Source: Trebonia sp. (GTDB lineage Bacteria; Actinomycetota; Actinomycetes; Streptosporangiales; Streptosporangiaceae). Taken from it: DNA of 37,716 nt. Shown here piece by piece: positions 7,822-15,705 of the stretch (positions within the stretch are counted from its first letter, which is position 1; each line of letters starts with the position of its first letter). The translations under genes were made by a program, and so were the position numbers. Location: contig JASHPP010000632.1 of NCBI GenBank assembly GCA_030038035.1, positions 1-37,716 on the forward strand, written 5' to 3'. The notes beneath the pieces were generated by a model. It was given only the letters and a program-made list of their open reading frames with translations, was not told where the DNA came from and did no database searches.

Positions 7822-8475
7822 CTATGCCGGGTACTTGTCCGTGAAGTTGCCGACGCCTTCGATCATCGCCTTAACGGCTGCCTCGTCATAGTCGCCATAG
7901 TTCCCGTGGGCGGCAGCGTTGCGGATCGCCAGCCAGGCCGTCACCTGTTTGGCGTCCAGACCGTTGTAGACCCCGGCCGCCTTCAGATCGGCGTTCACTC
8001 CGTCCGTTTTCTTCGTGGCGCCGCTCGGCAGTTGGACGCTTATGCCGTGCTTCGTCGCCAGCGCCTTCATGTGGACCTCAAGAGACGTGCCCGCGATAAC
8101 GGCGGCCGGGTCCTTGTACCCTTGCTCGTTTAGACCAGCCGCCATCTCCAGGTATCCGGCGTAAGTGTCGGCGTGGGCCAGCTCGACGACCGGCGTCAGC
8201 CAGCCGGCGGCGATGTCGTCGCGAAGCGCATCGGCGATCGCCCTCAACTCAGGCAGCTTGAGGTGCCAGGCCCTAGCTCTAACCGAGTCAACCGACTTGG
8301 CGTAGACGCTTCCGGGTGACGTCAGACGATCGAGGGCAGCTTCGAGCCGGGTCGTCAGTTTCGGGGCCTCGGGCTTCAGGTCCGACAGGTCCTCGTACCT
8401 CGACCGCGCCTTCAGTCTGTCGTACTCCCCGATCAAGAGGTCAAGCTGCTCTAGAGCCTTGTCAGCTGCCGTCAT
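7822..8475 (-). CDS. Small helical protein with HEPN-type RNxxxH motif
   Basis: Protein of 217 residues, rich in Ala, Leu and Asp, predicted mostly helical. Near the C terminus it has AIRNAAAHGNY: Arg185-Asn-x3-His190, which fits the R-x4-6-H motif of HEPN RNases. Before it is a conserved-looking helix (GTSLEVHMKALATKHGI). HEPN proteins cleave RNA in toxin-antitoxin, CRISPR and abortive-infection systems. I infer an RNase or an RNA-binding helper here. The ATG at 8475 was preferred over a TTG at 8508, which lacks a ribosome site. It lies 113 bases downstream of the DUF5677-like gene on the same strand, so it may be the third gene of the OLD operon or have its own promoter. No small antitoxin gene is visible beside it. 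Confidence 0.55.
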   Translation of the reverse strand: MTAADKALEQLDLLIGEYDRLKARSRYEDLSDLKPEAPKLTTRLEAALDRLTSPGSVYAKSVDSVRARAWHLKLPELRAIADALRDDIAAGWLTPVVELAHADTYAGYLEMAAGLNEQGYKDPAAVIAGTSLEVHMKALATKHGISVQLPSGATKKTDGVNADLKAAGVYNGLDAKQVTAWLAIRNAAAHGNYGDYDEAAVKAMIEGVGNFTDKYPA

Positions 8476-8588
8476 GACTCCGAAGGTTAGCGCAGGCGGA
8501 TCGAACAAGCGAACGGCTTTAGGTAGGTTCTAGTGGCTCGTGGCGAGGCCAGGAACTAGGGAGAGCTAGCCCGCTCGATCGAGGCGTG

Positions 8589-10280
8589 TCAGTCGGCTGT
8601 GCCTGCTGGCACCCCTTTGGCGTCTTCACCCTTTCCGTTCTCGAGCCAGGCGAACGAGTTCTCCACCGCGCCCTCTTCAGTCCCCAGGATCCGGAGGCTG
8701 ACACGGATCAGAGCGTAGAGGTGGTCTACCCAGGTAGCCGCGAACTCCGTGTTCCCGCCGGTATTGAGGGACAGGCCAGGGATTAGGTGTCCTCCGTGCA
8801 GGACGTTGAGGCACCGCTCCATCGCGTGCTTCTCGACAGACCACCACTCCGAGTGCGAGACGCCGCTGGCCATGTAGTACACCTGCCGGTAGAGGTCGAG
8901 GAGTCCACACTCTTCGGCCATCGCCCGGATCGACTTCCCAGCCGCGAAGGAGTCTCTGGTATCGACGATGCGCTCGTCGAGCACCTCGCTGTTGCGGCTG
9001 AGCGCCTTCAGTTCCTCCACCGCGGCCTCGAAGTCAGGTTGCCGCGCCTCGGAGGGCAGTTCGTCCAGGATCCGCGCGTACAGCTTGGCCTTTCCGGCCC
9101 CGTAGTCTTGGAAGGCGCGGTAGATCGACGGGTCCTGCTGCGCCATCCACATAATGTAGATGCGCACCTCCACGAGCATCCGAGTGATGTACGCGCCGTG
9201 CTCCATGCACCACAGATCAGGAGCACCAAGCGCTGCGATCACGTCGCGTCCTGCGCGGGCGACCAACCCGGATATGACCTCCTGCTGTTCGTGGTCGTAC
9301 AAGCGGGAAGGCGACGTCTCGAGCGCCTCCACGTAGCTGGACAGCAGGTCCATCGCGAGTCGGCGAAGATGGGCACCATCTCCTGGCATGGTGCCAGGAC
9401 CAGGAGATTCCTTTCGCACCGACTCTTCTGTCACTGCCGTGTCCTCCTCGTGATCGTGCGCGCCAGCCTGAGTCTCGCTTTGCCTCAAGCAGCGCGTGAA
9501 CATGGAGTTGGCCCCCCAGAACACCCTGGCCCACTTGATCGCGTCCGCGAAGCGGTCTTGGTCCGCGTGTAGTACCAACTTCCTGCGGGCGCCCCACATA
9601 GCTCGTACGGCCGAGTCGGCACGGGCGCGTGTCCCGGGGGCCGACGGATATGTCCTGAGCAGCTCGATCGTCTCGGCGTCGGACCTGAAGGTGCCCGCCT
9701 GGACGGCGCTCCAGATCCAGAGGCACTTGATGACGGCCTCACGGTGTCCGTCCGAGAGCACCTCTAGGACCGCCCGGGCGAGAAAGTCGATCTGGTTCTG
9801 TTCGGGAGGGGCTGCCTCTCGGCCTGTTAGCGATGCGGCGGGGCGGAGCGGGTAGGAATCGAGCGCGACTGCTACGGCCTCGGGAAGCAGGCCAGCTTCC
9901 TTGGCCCGCCTTCTGGCGGAGGCCATCGCTTCCGGGATCTGGGCCGCCAGCCGGTCGAGGCTTGTCAACCTTCCGTCAAGGCACTCGGCAAGGAATACGG
10001 GTTCGGCCTTCCCGGCGAGGTCGGCCTGCACTGCCTTCTGCCAGCGCAGGAACCGGTGGCCTTCAGCAGTCCCGAGTTCAGACAGAACCAAGACCGGCCA
10101 CAGCAGGTCCGGTAGGTCGTCCCGGACCCAGTCCCCGAGATGCAGGACTCCGGTCGCCGAGAGCGGCGACCGGTAGATGCGGCCTTTCCTGACGTGGCCA
10201 GCAAGCGGACCGAACTTCTCGTTAGGGCTGGGAACTCTCGCGCGCGTCCGCGGCTCCCGCCTGGGTGGAGTTTCTGGCAA
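8589..10280 (-). CDS. DUF5677-like protein downstream of the OLD nuclease
   Basis: Protein of 563 residues, soluble, largely helical. The C-terminal third resembles DUF5677: MLVEVRIYIMWMAQQDPSIY, FQDYGAGKAKLYARILDELP, a long acidic linker, and LYRQVYYMASGVSHSEWWS with a conserved His at about 476. The final helix pair with a buried His recalls HEPN-like folds, but no full R-x4-6-H is obvious. The N-terminal 290 residues are unfamiliar to me. A low-complexity acidic stretch (about 275-300) separates the halves. The predicted start is TTG with only a weak ribosome site, so the true start could be further in. It begins 60 bases after the OLD gene on the same strand, so co-transcription is likely. 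I infer a partner or effector for the OLD protein; this is not established. Confidence 0.5.
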   Translation of the reverse strand: MPETPPRREPRTRARVPSPNEKFGPLAGHVRKGRIYRSPLSATGVLHLGDWVRDDLPDLLWPVLVLSELGTAEGHRFLRWQKAVQADLAGKAEPVFLAECLDGRLTSLDRLAAQIPEAMASARRRAKEAGLLPEAVAVALDSYPLRPAASLTGREAAPPEQNQIDFLARAVLEVLSDGHREAVIKCLWIWSAVQAGTFRSDAETIELLRTYPSAPGTRARADSAVRAMWGARRKLVLHADQDRFADAIKWARVFWGANSMFTRCLRQSETQAGAHDHEEDTAVTEESVRKESPGPGTMPGDGAHLRRLAMDLLSSYVEALETSPSRLYDHEQQEVISGLVARAGRDVIAALGAPDLWCMEHGAYITRMLVEVRIYIMWMAQQDPSIYRAFQDYGAGKAKLYARILDELPSEARQPDFEAAVEELKALSRNSEVLDERIVDTRDSFAAGKSIRAMAEECGLLDLYRQVYYMASGVSHSEWWSVEKHAMERCLNVLHGGHLIPGLSLNTGGNTEFAATWVDHLYALIRVSLRILGTEEGAVENSFAWLENGKGEDAKGVPAGTAD

Positions 10281-10340
10281 GGCCCCTGCCGGTAATGAGT
10301 CGATCTCTGTGGCTATTTTCGCGGTCCCGTGGCATGCAGG

Positions 10341-12284
10341 CTAACTCGTGAGGCGGCGGATTGCTTCTGCAAGTACGACGACCTCGGAGGGAACTTGTGC
10401 CGGGTCTGGGTTGTCTCCAGTGAAGGGCAGTCTCCGGACCGCGGCGGGGACGAGGGATGGCTTCTGTTTGGTGACGCCGAACGTTGTCTCCAGGTTCTCC
10501 GGGAACTCGGTCAGCTCTCCGCCTTGGCGCGTGCGGACCGCCTCGCGTACCGCTTGCGCCTTCGCCAGGGCGTCCGGTTTAGACGAGTCGGCGTCCATGA
10601 CAGCCAGGTACTTCAGGCCGAGTTCCGCGCAGAACCACACGTAGTCGGGCAGGTTGTCGCGGCTGCCGCAGTCGGTCACCGCGATGTTGCGCCGCCGCAG
10701 GTCGATGCTCATGCGCTCGGCGAGCGTCAAGATCGCCTCGACGTCGTCTTGACCCTCGCACAAGATGGCGCGCCAGGCGAACGGGAGCCGTTCGTTACCC
10801 TTGGCCGCCAGTTTCCGGGCCATCTTGACCCGGCAAGCCTCATCGACCGGCCACGCCCTCGTGGCGTTCTTCTCATCTCGGTCCAGCCGGACAAGTTGGA
10901 CCCGGGACGCGTCGCGGAGGGGCAGCAGTTCCGCCGAGTGGGTGATCAGCAGGAACTGGGCGGGCGCGCTAAGCAGGTGTGCGCCGACCTGGCGCTGCAG
11001 GCTGGGGTGCAGTCCCACCGCCGGTTCGTCCAGTACGACGACCGACGCGGAGGGTTCGCCGAGCACCGACGCCAAGACGAGGGCCTCCCACGCGCCAGCG
11101 CCGGCGAACTCGATCGGTACCTCGGGATCGAGATCTCCGGGCCTGGTGCTGGAGTTGACGGTGACCCAGATTGCAGGCACCTGGACGGTGGTGCTTCCCT
11201 GCCCGTCCTGGGCCGGCTGCTGGATCTGGATCAAGCGGACCTCGCATGCCCGTCCTTGAGTGAACTCGGTGAACAGGCTCCTGATCCGCTGGTAGCGTGC
11301 GCGATCGGAGGGGTCTCCGTTCTTCAGCCGCAGCAGGAGTTCCGGCAGCCGTGCCTCGGCGCCGCCGTTCAGGGCCAGCTCCGATGAGGACCAGCTGACC
11401 CCGCCCGACGGCAACAGCCTGGTGTCGCTGGTCTGTACCAGGGCCTGGCGGAACATGAGCCGCAGCACGGTGGCCAGGCTCACCATCCGGCCGCCGCCAG
11501 GGGCTATCAGCGGCAGCCCGGTCATTTCCGCGAAGCGCCGCTGTGATCCTGACGGCCTGGCTGACAGGTCAAAGGTGCAGCTCATCGTGGACAGGTCGGG
11601 CTTCGGAAGCAGGTCGAGGAGCTGGAAGCCGCCCGGAACGGGGATTTTTGGACTGGGCGGCGGGGTGGAGCTTCCCGTGATGCGGGTGGCTACGTCGCTG
11701 CCCTGGTCGGCGGTAAGGGCGTCCGCGTCGAATATGGCACCCGACTGCAGGCCCAGCAATACCCACCGATACCTGTGCTCGGCCTGGTCGTGGCTGAGCG
11801 CGGTGAACTCGTAGGCGCACTGCCACCGGCCATCTTGCGTTCCCGGGTGGCTGGTGACGATCTCGCCTTCCATGAGCGGCAGCAGCTTGTCCTCGGTGAT
11901 CTCCGCCTCGGCCCACGCGTCGATCTCGGCGATATTCGGGACCTGCCGACGGGCGGTTATCGCGCCCGTGACCATGCCCCGGACGAACTCGGTCACCAAC
12001 TCCCGCTCAGCGGGGCTTGTCAGCCGCACGGCGACGCGGGCCTCTAGGCCCGCCGCCTGCGAACCGGCATGACGCGCCGCGAGGAACGCGGCCAGCAGTC
12101 GGTCCACATCGCCAGCGCCCCCGTCAGCGCTCTCGACGGCGCGCAAGCAGATGGCCAGCAGACGGGTCATATTACTCTTGCCCGCACCGTTCGGCCCTAC
12201 GACGAACGTGACCTGCTCACTAAGGTCCAGCGCGAACCGGTCGAAGGACAGCACGCCCGCTCCAGACAGTGACGTTATCCGCAC
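10341..12284 (-). CDS. OLD-family nuclease (AAA ATPase fused to TOPRIM)
   Basis: Protein of 647 residues with an ABC/SMC-like ATPase and a TOPRIM nuclease domain. Walker A GPNGAGKSN is at residues 30-38. AGAGAWEALVLASVLGEP takes the place of a signature helix, Walker B is VVVLDEPAVGLH, and LLITHSAE gives the switch His. The TOPRIM domain begins near 504 with ILCEGQDD (Glu510) and continues with AVMDADSS (Asp564 and Asp566), the metal-binding set. OLD nucleases act in phage exclusion, and related enzymes form part of Gabija (with a UvrD helicase). No helicase or reverse transcriptase gene is adjacent; the next gene is DUF5677-like. Start is GTG with no clear ribosome site. TAGACT four bases upstream could be a -10 box giving a nearly leaderless message. 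Confidence 0.85.
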   Translation of the reverse strand: MRITSLSGAGVLSFDRFALDLSEQVTFVVGPNGAGKSNMTRLLAICLRAVESADGGAGDVDRLLAAFLAARHAGSQAAGLEARVAVRLTSPAERELVTEFVRGMVTGAITARRQVPNIAEIDAWAEAEITEDKLLPLMEGEIVTSHPGTQDGRWQCAYEFTALSHDQAEHRYRWVLLGLQSGAIFDADALTADQGSDVATRITGSSTPPPSPKIPVPGGFQLLDLLPKPDLSTMSCTFDLSARPSGSQRRFAEMTGLPLIAPGGGRMVSLATVLRLMFRQALVQTSDTRLLPSGGVSWSSSELALNGGAEARLPELLLRLKNGDPSDRARYQRIRSLFTEFTQGRACEVRLIQIQQPAQDGQGSTTVQVPAIWVTVNSSTRPGDLDPEVPIEFAGAGAWEALVLASVLGEPSASVVVLDEPAVGLHPSLQRQVGAHLLSAPAQFLLITHSAELLPLRDASRVQLVRLDRDEKNATRAWPVDEACRVKMARKLAAKGNERLPFAWRAILCEGQDDVEAILTLAERMSIDLRRRNIAVTDCGSRDNLPDYVWFCAELGLKYLAVMDADSSKPDALAKAQAVREAVRTRQGGELTEFPENLETTFGVTKQKPSLVPAAVRRLPFTGDNPDPAQVPSEVVVLAEAIRRLTS

Positions 12285-13108
12285 GCGCTGAGTCTACGGA
12301 CTTGGCAAGGAACCATCGTCCCGGATTCCGTTGGACGTCCGGGAGACGCGGGTGTTGCCAGGCAAGCGGCGTAGCGACGCGTGCCCGCCAACTGCAGCGT
12401 AAAGGCTTACCAGTGCGCCATGTCAGCCCCGTAGGCAGAATATTCGTCCAGGACCCCCGATACGCCGTATAGCACCATAGTCCCGGTATCGCGGAGCGCC
12501 CCTCGGCAACGACCGCAAGATCGAGTGCTCCTGGACGGACGCGCGGCTGGCGGACAGGCGATGTGTCCTCACAAGCGCCACATCAGATGATTACAGTGTC
12601 CTCAATTGTCAGCCTGCGGAAGGGGCGAGCGTTTGAGGATCCGTGGTGTGCTGGCCTGGCAGACACGCTCGCAAAACTGCCGGTCAAAGCTCCACGGTGT
12701 CCTCGATCGTCAATGTGCGACCCGTGCGGGTGTTTGCAGATCCGGCAGTTGCTGCTATACCAGCACAAACCCCGAACATACCGCGAGGGTCACCGCGGAC
12801 CCGGAACGGCATGTGCTGACCGGGCATCCGGTACGGGCGTGATCCCGCTATCCGCGCCGGAGCCGGGAATTTGGCCACCAGGATCGCACAAAGTGTCCAA
12901 AGTGGCACTCGCGGGACTCGAGTGACGTCAGGGAAACAGCCCGCAGCCCCGCCGCAGCCCCGCCGCAGCAGGGCCCGGCCGGGCCAGGCCGGGTCGGGCG
13001 GGCCGGCGGCGCCGCGGGCCGCGTAAGCCCTTGTCTAGGCCCGCAGGGATACCGCGTTGTCCTTGCGGATCTTCGGGCGGCTTGACCGGGCACAGGGGAG
13101 CAGGCGGC
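12285..13108. other. Gene-poor stretch between the island and the core genes
   Basis: About 820 bases with no gene I can support. It holds diverged direct repeats (12563-12744), a G/C-only run rich in gccccgccgcag and ccgggcc repeats (about 12945-13020), and no tRNA. It probably marks the right edge of the accessory island. Confidence 0.5.
12596..12744. repeat. Two diverged repeats of about 48 bp, 101 bp apart
   Basis: Copies begin at 12596 and 12697 with gtgtcctc(a/g)at(t/c)gtca and both end with gtttg..gatccg. A third partial copy, gtgtcctc, lies at 12563. On the minus strand each copy codes for LTIEDTV, two more residues and a stop, with similar residues before it. They look like duplicated ends of a gene rather than CRISPR repeats. 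Confidence 0.4.
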
Positions 13109-13137
13109 TTAGCCCGGCGGCCCGCCTGGCGTAGCGT
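13109..13137 (+). promoter_or_regulatory. Possible promoter of the MobA-like gene
   Basis: TTAGCC (13109-13114), a 17-bp spacer and TAGCGT (13132-13137) form a sigma-70-like pair, about 45 bases before the first duplicated ATG. Confidence 0.3.
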
Positions 13138-13168
13138 GGACGCGTGACGCGCACAGGGCCGACTGACT

Positions 13169-13238
13169 GGAGGTACCCGCGATGACGGCGCGGCTGGCCG
13201 GCGGGAGGTACCCGCGATGACGGCGCGGGTGGCGGGGA
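13169..13238 (+). repeat. 35-bp tandem duplication of ribosome site and start codon
   Basis: Bases 13169-13193 and 13204-13228 are identical (25 bases, starting ggaggtacccgcgatgacgg), and the rest of the 35-bp unit is similar. Each copy has its own ribosome site GGAGG and its own ATG (13182 and 13217). Since 35 is not a multiple of three, the two starts are in different frames. Confidence 0.85.
13182..13220 (+). CDS. 12-codon leader ORF overlapping the MobA-like start
   Basis: The upstream ATG of the duplication reads MTARLAGGRYPR and stops at TGA 13218-13220, which overlaps the ATG at 13217 (ATGA). It has a full GGAGG site. Ribosomes translating it would finish exactly on the start of the main gene, so the duplication created a coupling leader. 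Whether it is translated is not known. Confidence 0.35.
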   Translation: MTARLAGGRYPR

Positions 13239-13861
13239 TCCTGCTGGCGGCGGGGGAGGGATCTCGGCTCGGCAGGCCCAAGGCGCTCGTGCAGCTTGGC
13301 GGGCAGACGCTCGCCGAGCGCGGCGTCGCCTTGCTGCGCGACGGCGGCGCCGATCCCGTGCTGGTCGTGACCGGCGCCGTACCGGTATCGATCCCGGCGG
13401 CAGAGGCGGTCCACAACCCGGACTGGCGGACCGGCATGGGGTCCTCGCTCGCCGCCGGGCTGCGCGCGCTCGGGGCGCTCGGGGCTGGCGCCGCGGCAGG
13501 CGACGACATCGGCGCCGCGGTGGTGGCGCTCGCGGATCAGCCGCTGGTAGGAGCCGAGGCGGTGCGCAGGCTGATCGTCGCGTACCGGGACGGCGCCGGC
13601 GTCGCGGTGGCCGCCTACGACGGGAAGCCGCGCAATCCCGTGCTCATCGCGCGGGAGCACTGGGCGTCCGTCCTCGAGCTGGCAACCGGCGACGCAGGCG
13701 CCAGGCCGTTCCTGCGCGCCCACCCCGAGCTTGTGACGCTCATCGAATGCGGCGACACGGGCAGCCCGTACGACGTCGACACCCCCGAGGACCTGGCGCG
13801 GGTGGCTGGAGTCACGGCGCTTCGTTCTGAGGAAAATTCCTTATCCCCCACCGGCAGGTGA
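13217..13861 (+). CDS. MobA/MocA-like NTP transferase
   Basis: Nucleotidyltransferase of 214 residues with a GT-A-type fold. The nucleotide-binding loop GILLAAGEGSRLGRPKALV is at about 6-24, a metal-site region follows (VVALADQPLVGAEAVRRL) and then NPVLIAREHW. This is the pattern of MobA-like proteins, among them MocA, which puts CMP onto molybdopterin for xanthine-dehydrogenase-type enzymes; other members use different acceptors. No molybdoenzyme gene is in the window, so the substrate stays open. The start at 13217 keeps the conserved N-terminal strand; the duplicated upstream ATG is out of frame. Its 3' end overlaps the convergent epimerase gene by 50 bases. Confidence 0.78.
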   Translation: MTARVAGILLAAGEGSRLGRPKALVQLGGQTLAERGVALLRDGGADPVLVVTGAVPVSIPAAEAVHNPDWRTGMGSSLAAGLRALGALGAGAAAGDDIGAAVVALADQPLVGAEAVRRLIVAYRDGAGVAVAAYDGKPRNPVLIAREHWASVLELATGDAGARPFLRAHPELVTLIECGDTGSPYDVDTPEDLARVAGVTALRSEENSLSPTGR

Positions 13862-14744
13862 CCGTGTCCCCCGGCTGCAGCACGACGAGGTCATCGCCGC
13901 TCACAAACGCGTTGGGCGGGCAAGTCATCGGTTCCACGGCCAGCGCGGTCCGGCGGCGCTCCGGTTCCAGCGGGTCGCCGGTGAACACCTGCAGCCAGCG
14001 GAACGTGGCATCGGCCCACAGCGCCGTCCGCCAGCCGCCGCCTGCGAGCCGGACCCAGGCACGGCCGTCCGCTTCGCGGCGCAGGCCGGTGAACGCGTGG
14101 TCAAGGCGGGTGTCACCGAGCTTGCGCGCGGTGCGGAAGTCGAACCCGGTCCCCGCCACGTCCCGCGTCGCGTCCGAGGGGATGCCGCGCTCGTCGACGG
14201 GCAGCCAGCGGTCAGCCGGCAGCGCCAGCTCGCAGTCGTCGACGGTGGGGGTCGCGACTGCCAGGTAGGGGTGCTGGCCGAGGCCCCAGGGAGCCGGGCG
14301 GCTGCCCTTGTTGGCCGCGCTCACGGTGACGTGCAGGCCGTGCTGCGCGTGCAGCCGGTATGTCACGTAGACCTGCACGGCGAACGGGTAGCCTTGCTGG
14401 CCGTGCGGCACGCTGCCCAACGTCACCTCGTGGCCGTAGTGCGCTATGCGGGTCCACGGGATCCAGCGGGTCAGGCCGTGGATCGCGTTTCCGCGGGACG
14501 GCTCGGAAAGCGCGAGCTGATGGTGCGTGCCGCCGAATGCGTAGCGGCCGCCCTCCAGGCGGTTCGGCCACGGGGTGAGCAGTTGCCCGGCGCTGTGCGG
14601 CGGGAGTTCGTCGGCGTCGAACGTCGTCACGAGAGGCGTCCCGCCATGCTCGAGTACCCGCAGCCCCGCGCCAAGCTCGGTCACGGTGGCGTGGTACTCG
14701 CCGGCCTCGATCTCGTACTGGGTGCCGGTGACCGGGATTGTCAT
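13812..14744 (-). CDS. Aldose 1-epimerase family protein (GalM-like)
   Basis: Enzyme of 310 residues that would interconvert alpha and beta anomers of an aldose, or act on a hexose phosphate as YeaD-type relatives do. Seen are the sugar-binding Asn-Arg in PWPNRLEGGRY, HGL in NAIHGLTRW, the catalytic-His block GLGQHPYLAV and the catalytic Glu in ALAVEPMTCPPNAF. No signal peptide is present, so it is cytoplasmic. I chose ATG 14744 (MTIPVTGTQYEI), four bases after the DUF2877 stop. An upstream in-frame start at 14792 would lie inside the DUF2877 gene and adds 16 non-conserved residues. It probably forms an operon with the DUF2877 gene. Its stop lies inside the MobA-like gene on the other strand. 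Confidence 0.82.
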   Translation of the reverse strand: MTIPVTGTQYEIEAGEYHATVTELGAGLRVLEHGGTPLVTTFDADELPPHSAGQLLTPWPNRLEGGRYAFGGTHHQLALSEPSRGNAIHGLTRWIPWTRIAHYGHEVTLGSVPHGQQGYPFAVQVYVTYRLHAQHGLHVTVSAANKGSRPAPWGLGQHPYLAVATPTVDDCELALPADRWLPVDERGIPSDATRDVAGTGFDFRTARKLGDTRLDHAFTGLRREADGRAWVRLAGGGWRTALWADATFRWLQVFTGDPLEPERRRTALAVEPMTCPPNAFVSGDDLVVLQPGDTVTCRWGIRNFPQNEAP

Positions 14745-14748
14745 GCGG

Positions 14749-15693
14749 TCAGGATACGGACAGGGCCTGCGCGGCGCGGCACCCTGCCACAAGTCCCCAG
14801 GCGAGATCCGCGGTGGCGAGGGCGGCGGCGGTCCTGGCCGTGAGCAGCCTGTGTGCCGCGGGCTCCACCGGGTCCTCCCCGGCCACGCCGCGCAGCACCG
14901 CGGCGACTTCGGCTGGCGCCTGGCCCCGCGACGCGCAGTACAGCAGCGACGCGGCCAGCGGAGTCGTCCGCTCCGACGCGTAGCCTGTGACGGCGGCGCT
15001 CAGCCATTCGGCCAGCCAGACGGCGCGGGTGCCGCCAGGGATCGCGCCGCCGAGCAGGCGCAGCGCCAGCAGCAGGCCGCACAGCACGCCGTCGCCGGCG
15101 GGGACGATGCCCGCGCCGAGTCCGACCAGGCGTTCGGCCTGCTCGACCGCCCCTGCCAGGTCTGCGGTCGCGCAGCACGACGCGAGGATCCTTGGCCCGT
15201 CATGATCGGCCAGGGCCGGACCGGGGACCGCCTGCCTGCAAACTCGCGAAAGGACGGCCGCGCCGCGGTCGAGCCGGCCCCGCGACAGCGGGCCGAACAC
15301 CGGGGATGGGTCCCACCAGCGGCGCGCCTGCACGGTCAGCCCGCCGACGCAGATGGCGCCGCCGCCGGCGCTGACCGCGGACCGAATGGCTTTTGTCGTT
15401 TTTGCGTCTTTTGTAGCGCCTGGGAGTTGTGCGTCCGGGGTTGCTATCGTCCTCGCGGTGCTGGCGGGAATGCTGGCGATCACCGCATTCGGCAGCCGGA
15501 CCGCGTCGGGGGCGGAAATCGCGATCACCCGTGGCTCGCGCCGCGCGCCGGGAAACTCGGCGATGATCGTCCCCTGGACAACGGCCAGTACCATGCCTGC
15601 CTGGTGCGAGCCGTTGAGCAGGTCGCGGACGGCGAGGCTGGCGATGCCCGGCGCCTCGACAGGGGCGATCGCCGGATGTTGGCCTGTGAGCAC
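14749..15693 (-). CDS. DUF2877 family protein
   Basis: Protein of 314 residues. The recognisable block is LVGLGAGIVPAGDGVLCGLL (about 190-209), matching the glycine-rich G-x-G-x-x-P-x-G-D pattern of DUF2877. Elsewhere the family usually lies next to purine or ureide catabolism genes; the biochemical role is not known to me. Here the neighbours are an epimerase and a MobA-like transferase. The GTG start at 15693 is preceded on the minus strand by TAGGTT and six bases, the arrangement of a leaderless message. Confidence 0.65.
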   Translation of the reverse strand: MLTGQHPAIAPVEAPGIASLAVRDLLNGSHQAGMVLAVVQGTIIAEFPGARREPRVIAISAPDAVRLPNAVIASIPASTARTIATPDAQLPGATKDAKTTKAIRSAVSAGGGAICVGGLTVQARRWWDPSPVFGPLSRGRLDRGAAVLSRVCRQAVPGPALADHDGPRILASCCATADLAGAVEQAERLVGLGAGIVPAGDGVLCGLLLALRLLGGAIPGGTRAVWLAEWLSAAVTGYASERTTPLAASLLYCASRGQAPAEVAAVLRGVAGEDPVEPAAHRLLTARTAAALATADLAWGLVAGCRAAQALSVS

Positions 15694-15699
15694 ACCTGC

Positions 15700-15705
15700 A
15701 ACCTA
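15700..15705 (-). promoter_or_regulatory. -10 box for a likely leaderless DUF2877 transcript
   Basis: TAGGTT on the minus strand ends six bases before the GTG start. No clear -35 box is seen and the ribosome site is weak. Confidence 0.35.

Noticed and set aside
10329..11387. 352-codon plus-strand frame
   Set aside because: It lies entirely over the OLD nuclease gene, whose Walker and TOPRIM residues prove the minus strand.
10341..12284. Gabija or PARIS system
   Set aside because: Gabija needs a UvrD-like helicase next to the OLD gene and PARIS has separate ATPase and TOPRIM proteins; here both domains are fused and the partner is DUF5677-like.
12563..12744. Possible CRISPR array
   Set aside because: Only two or three diverged copies, 33 and 101 bases apart, with no constant spacer length and no cas genes.
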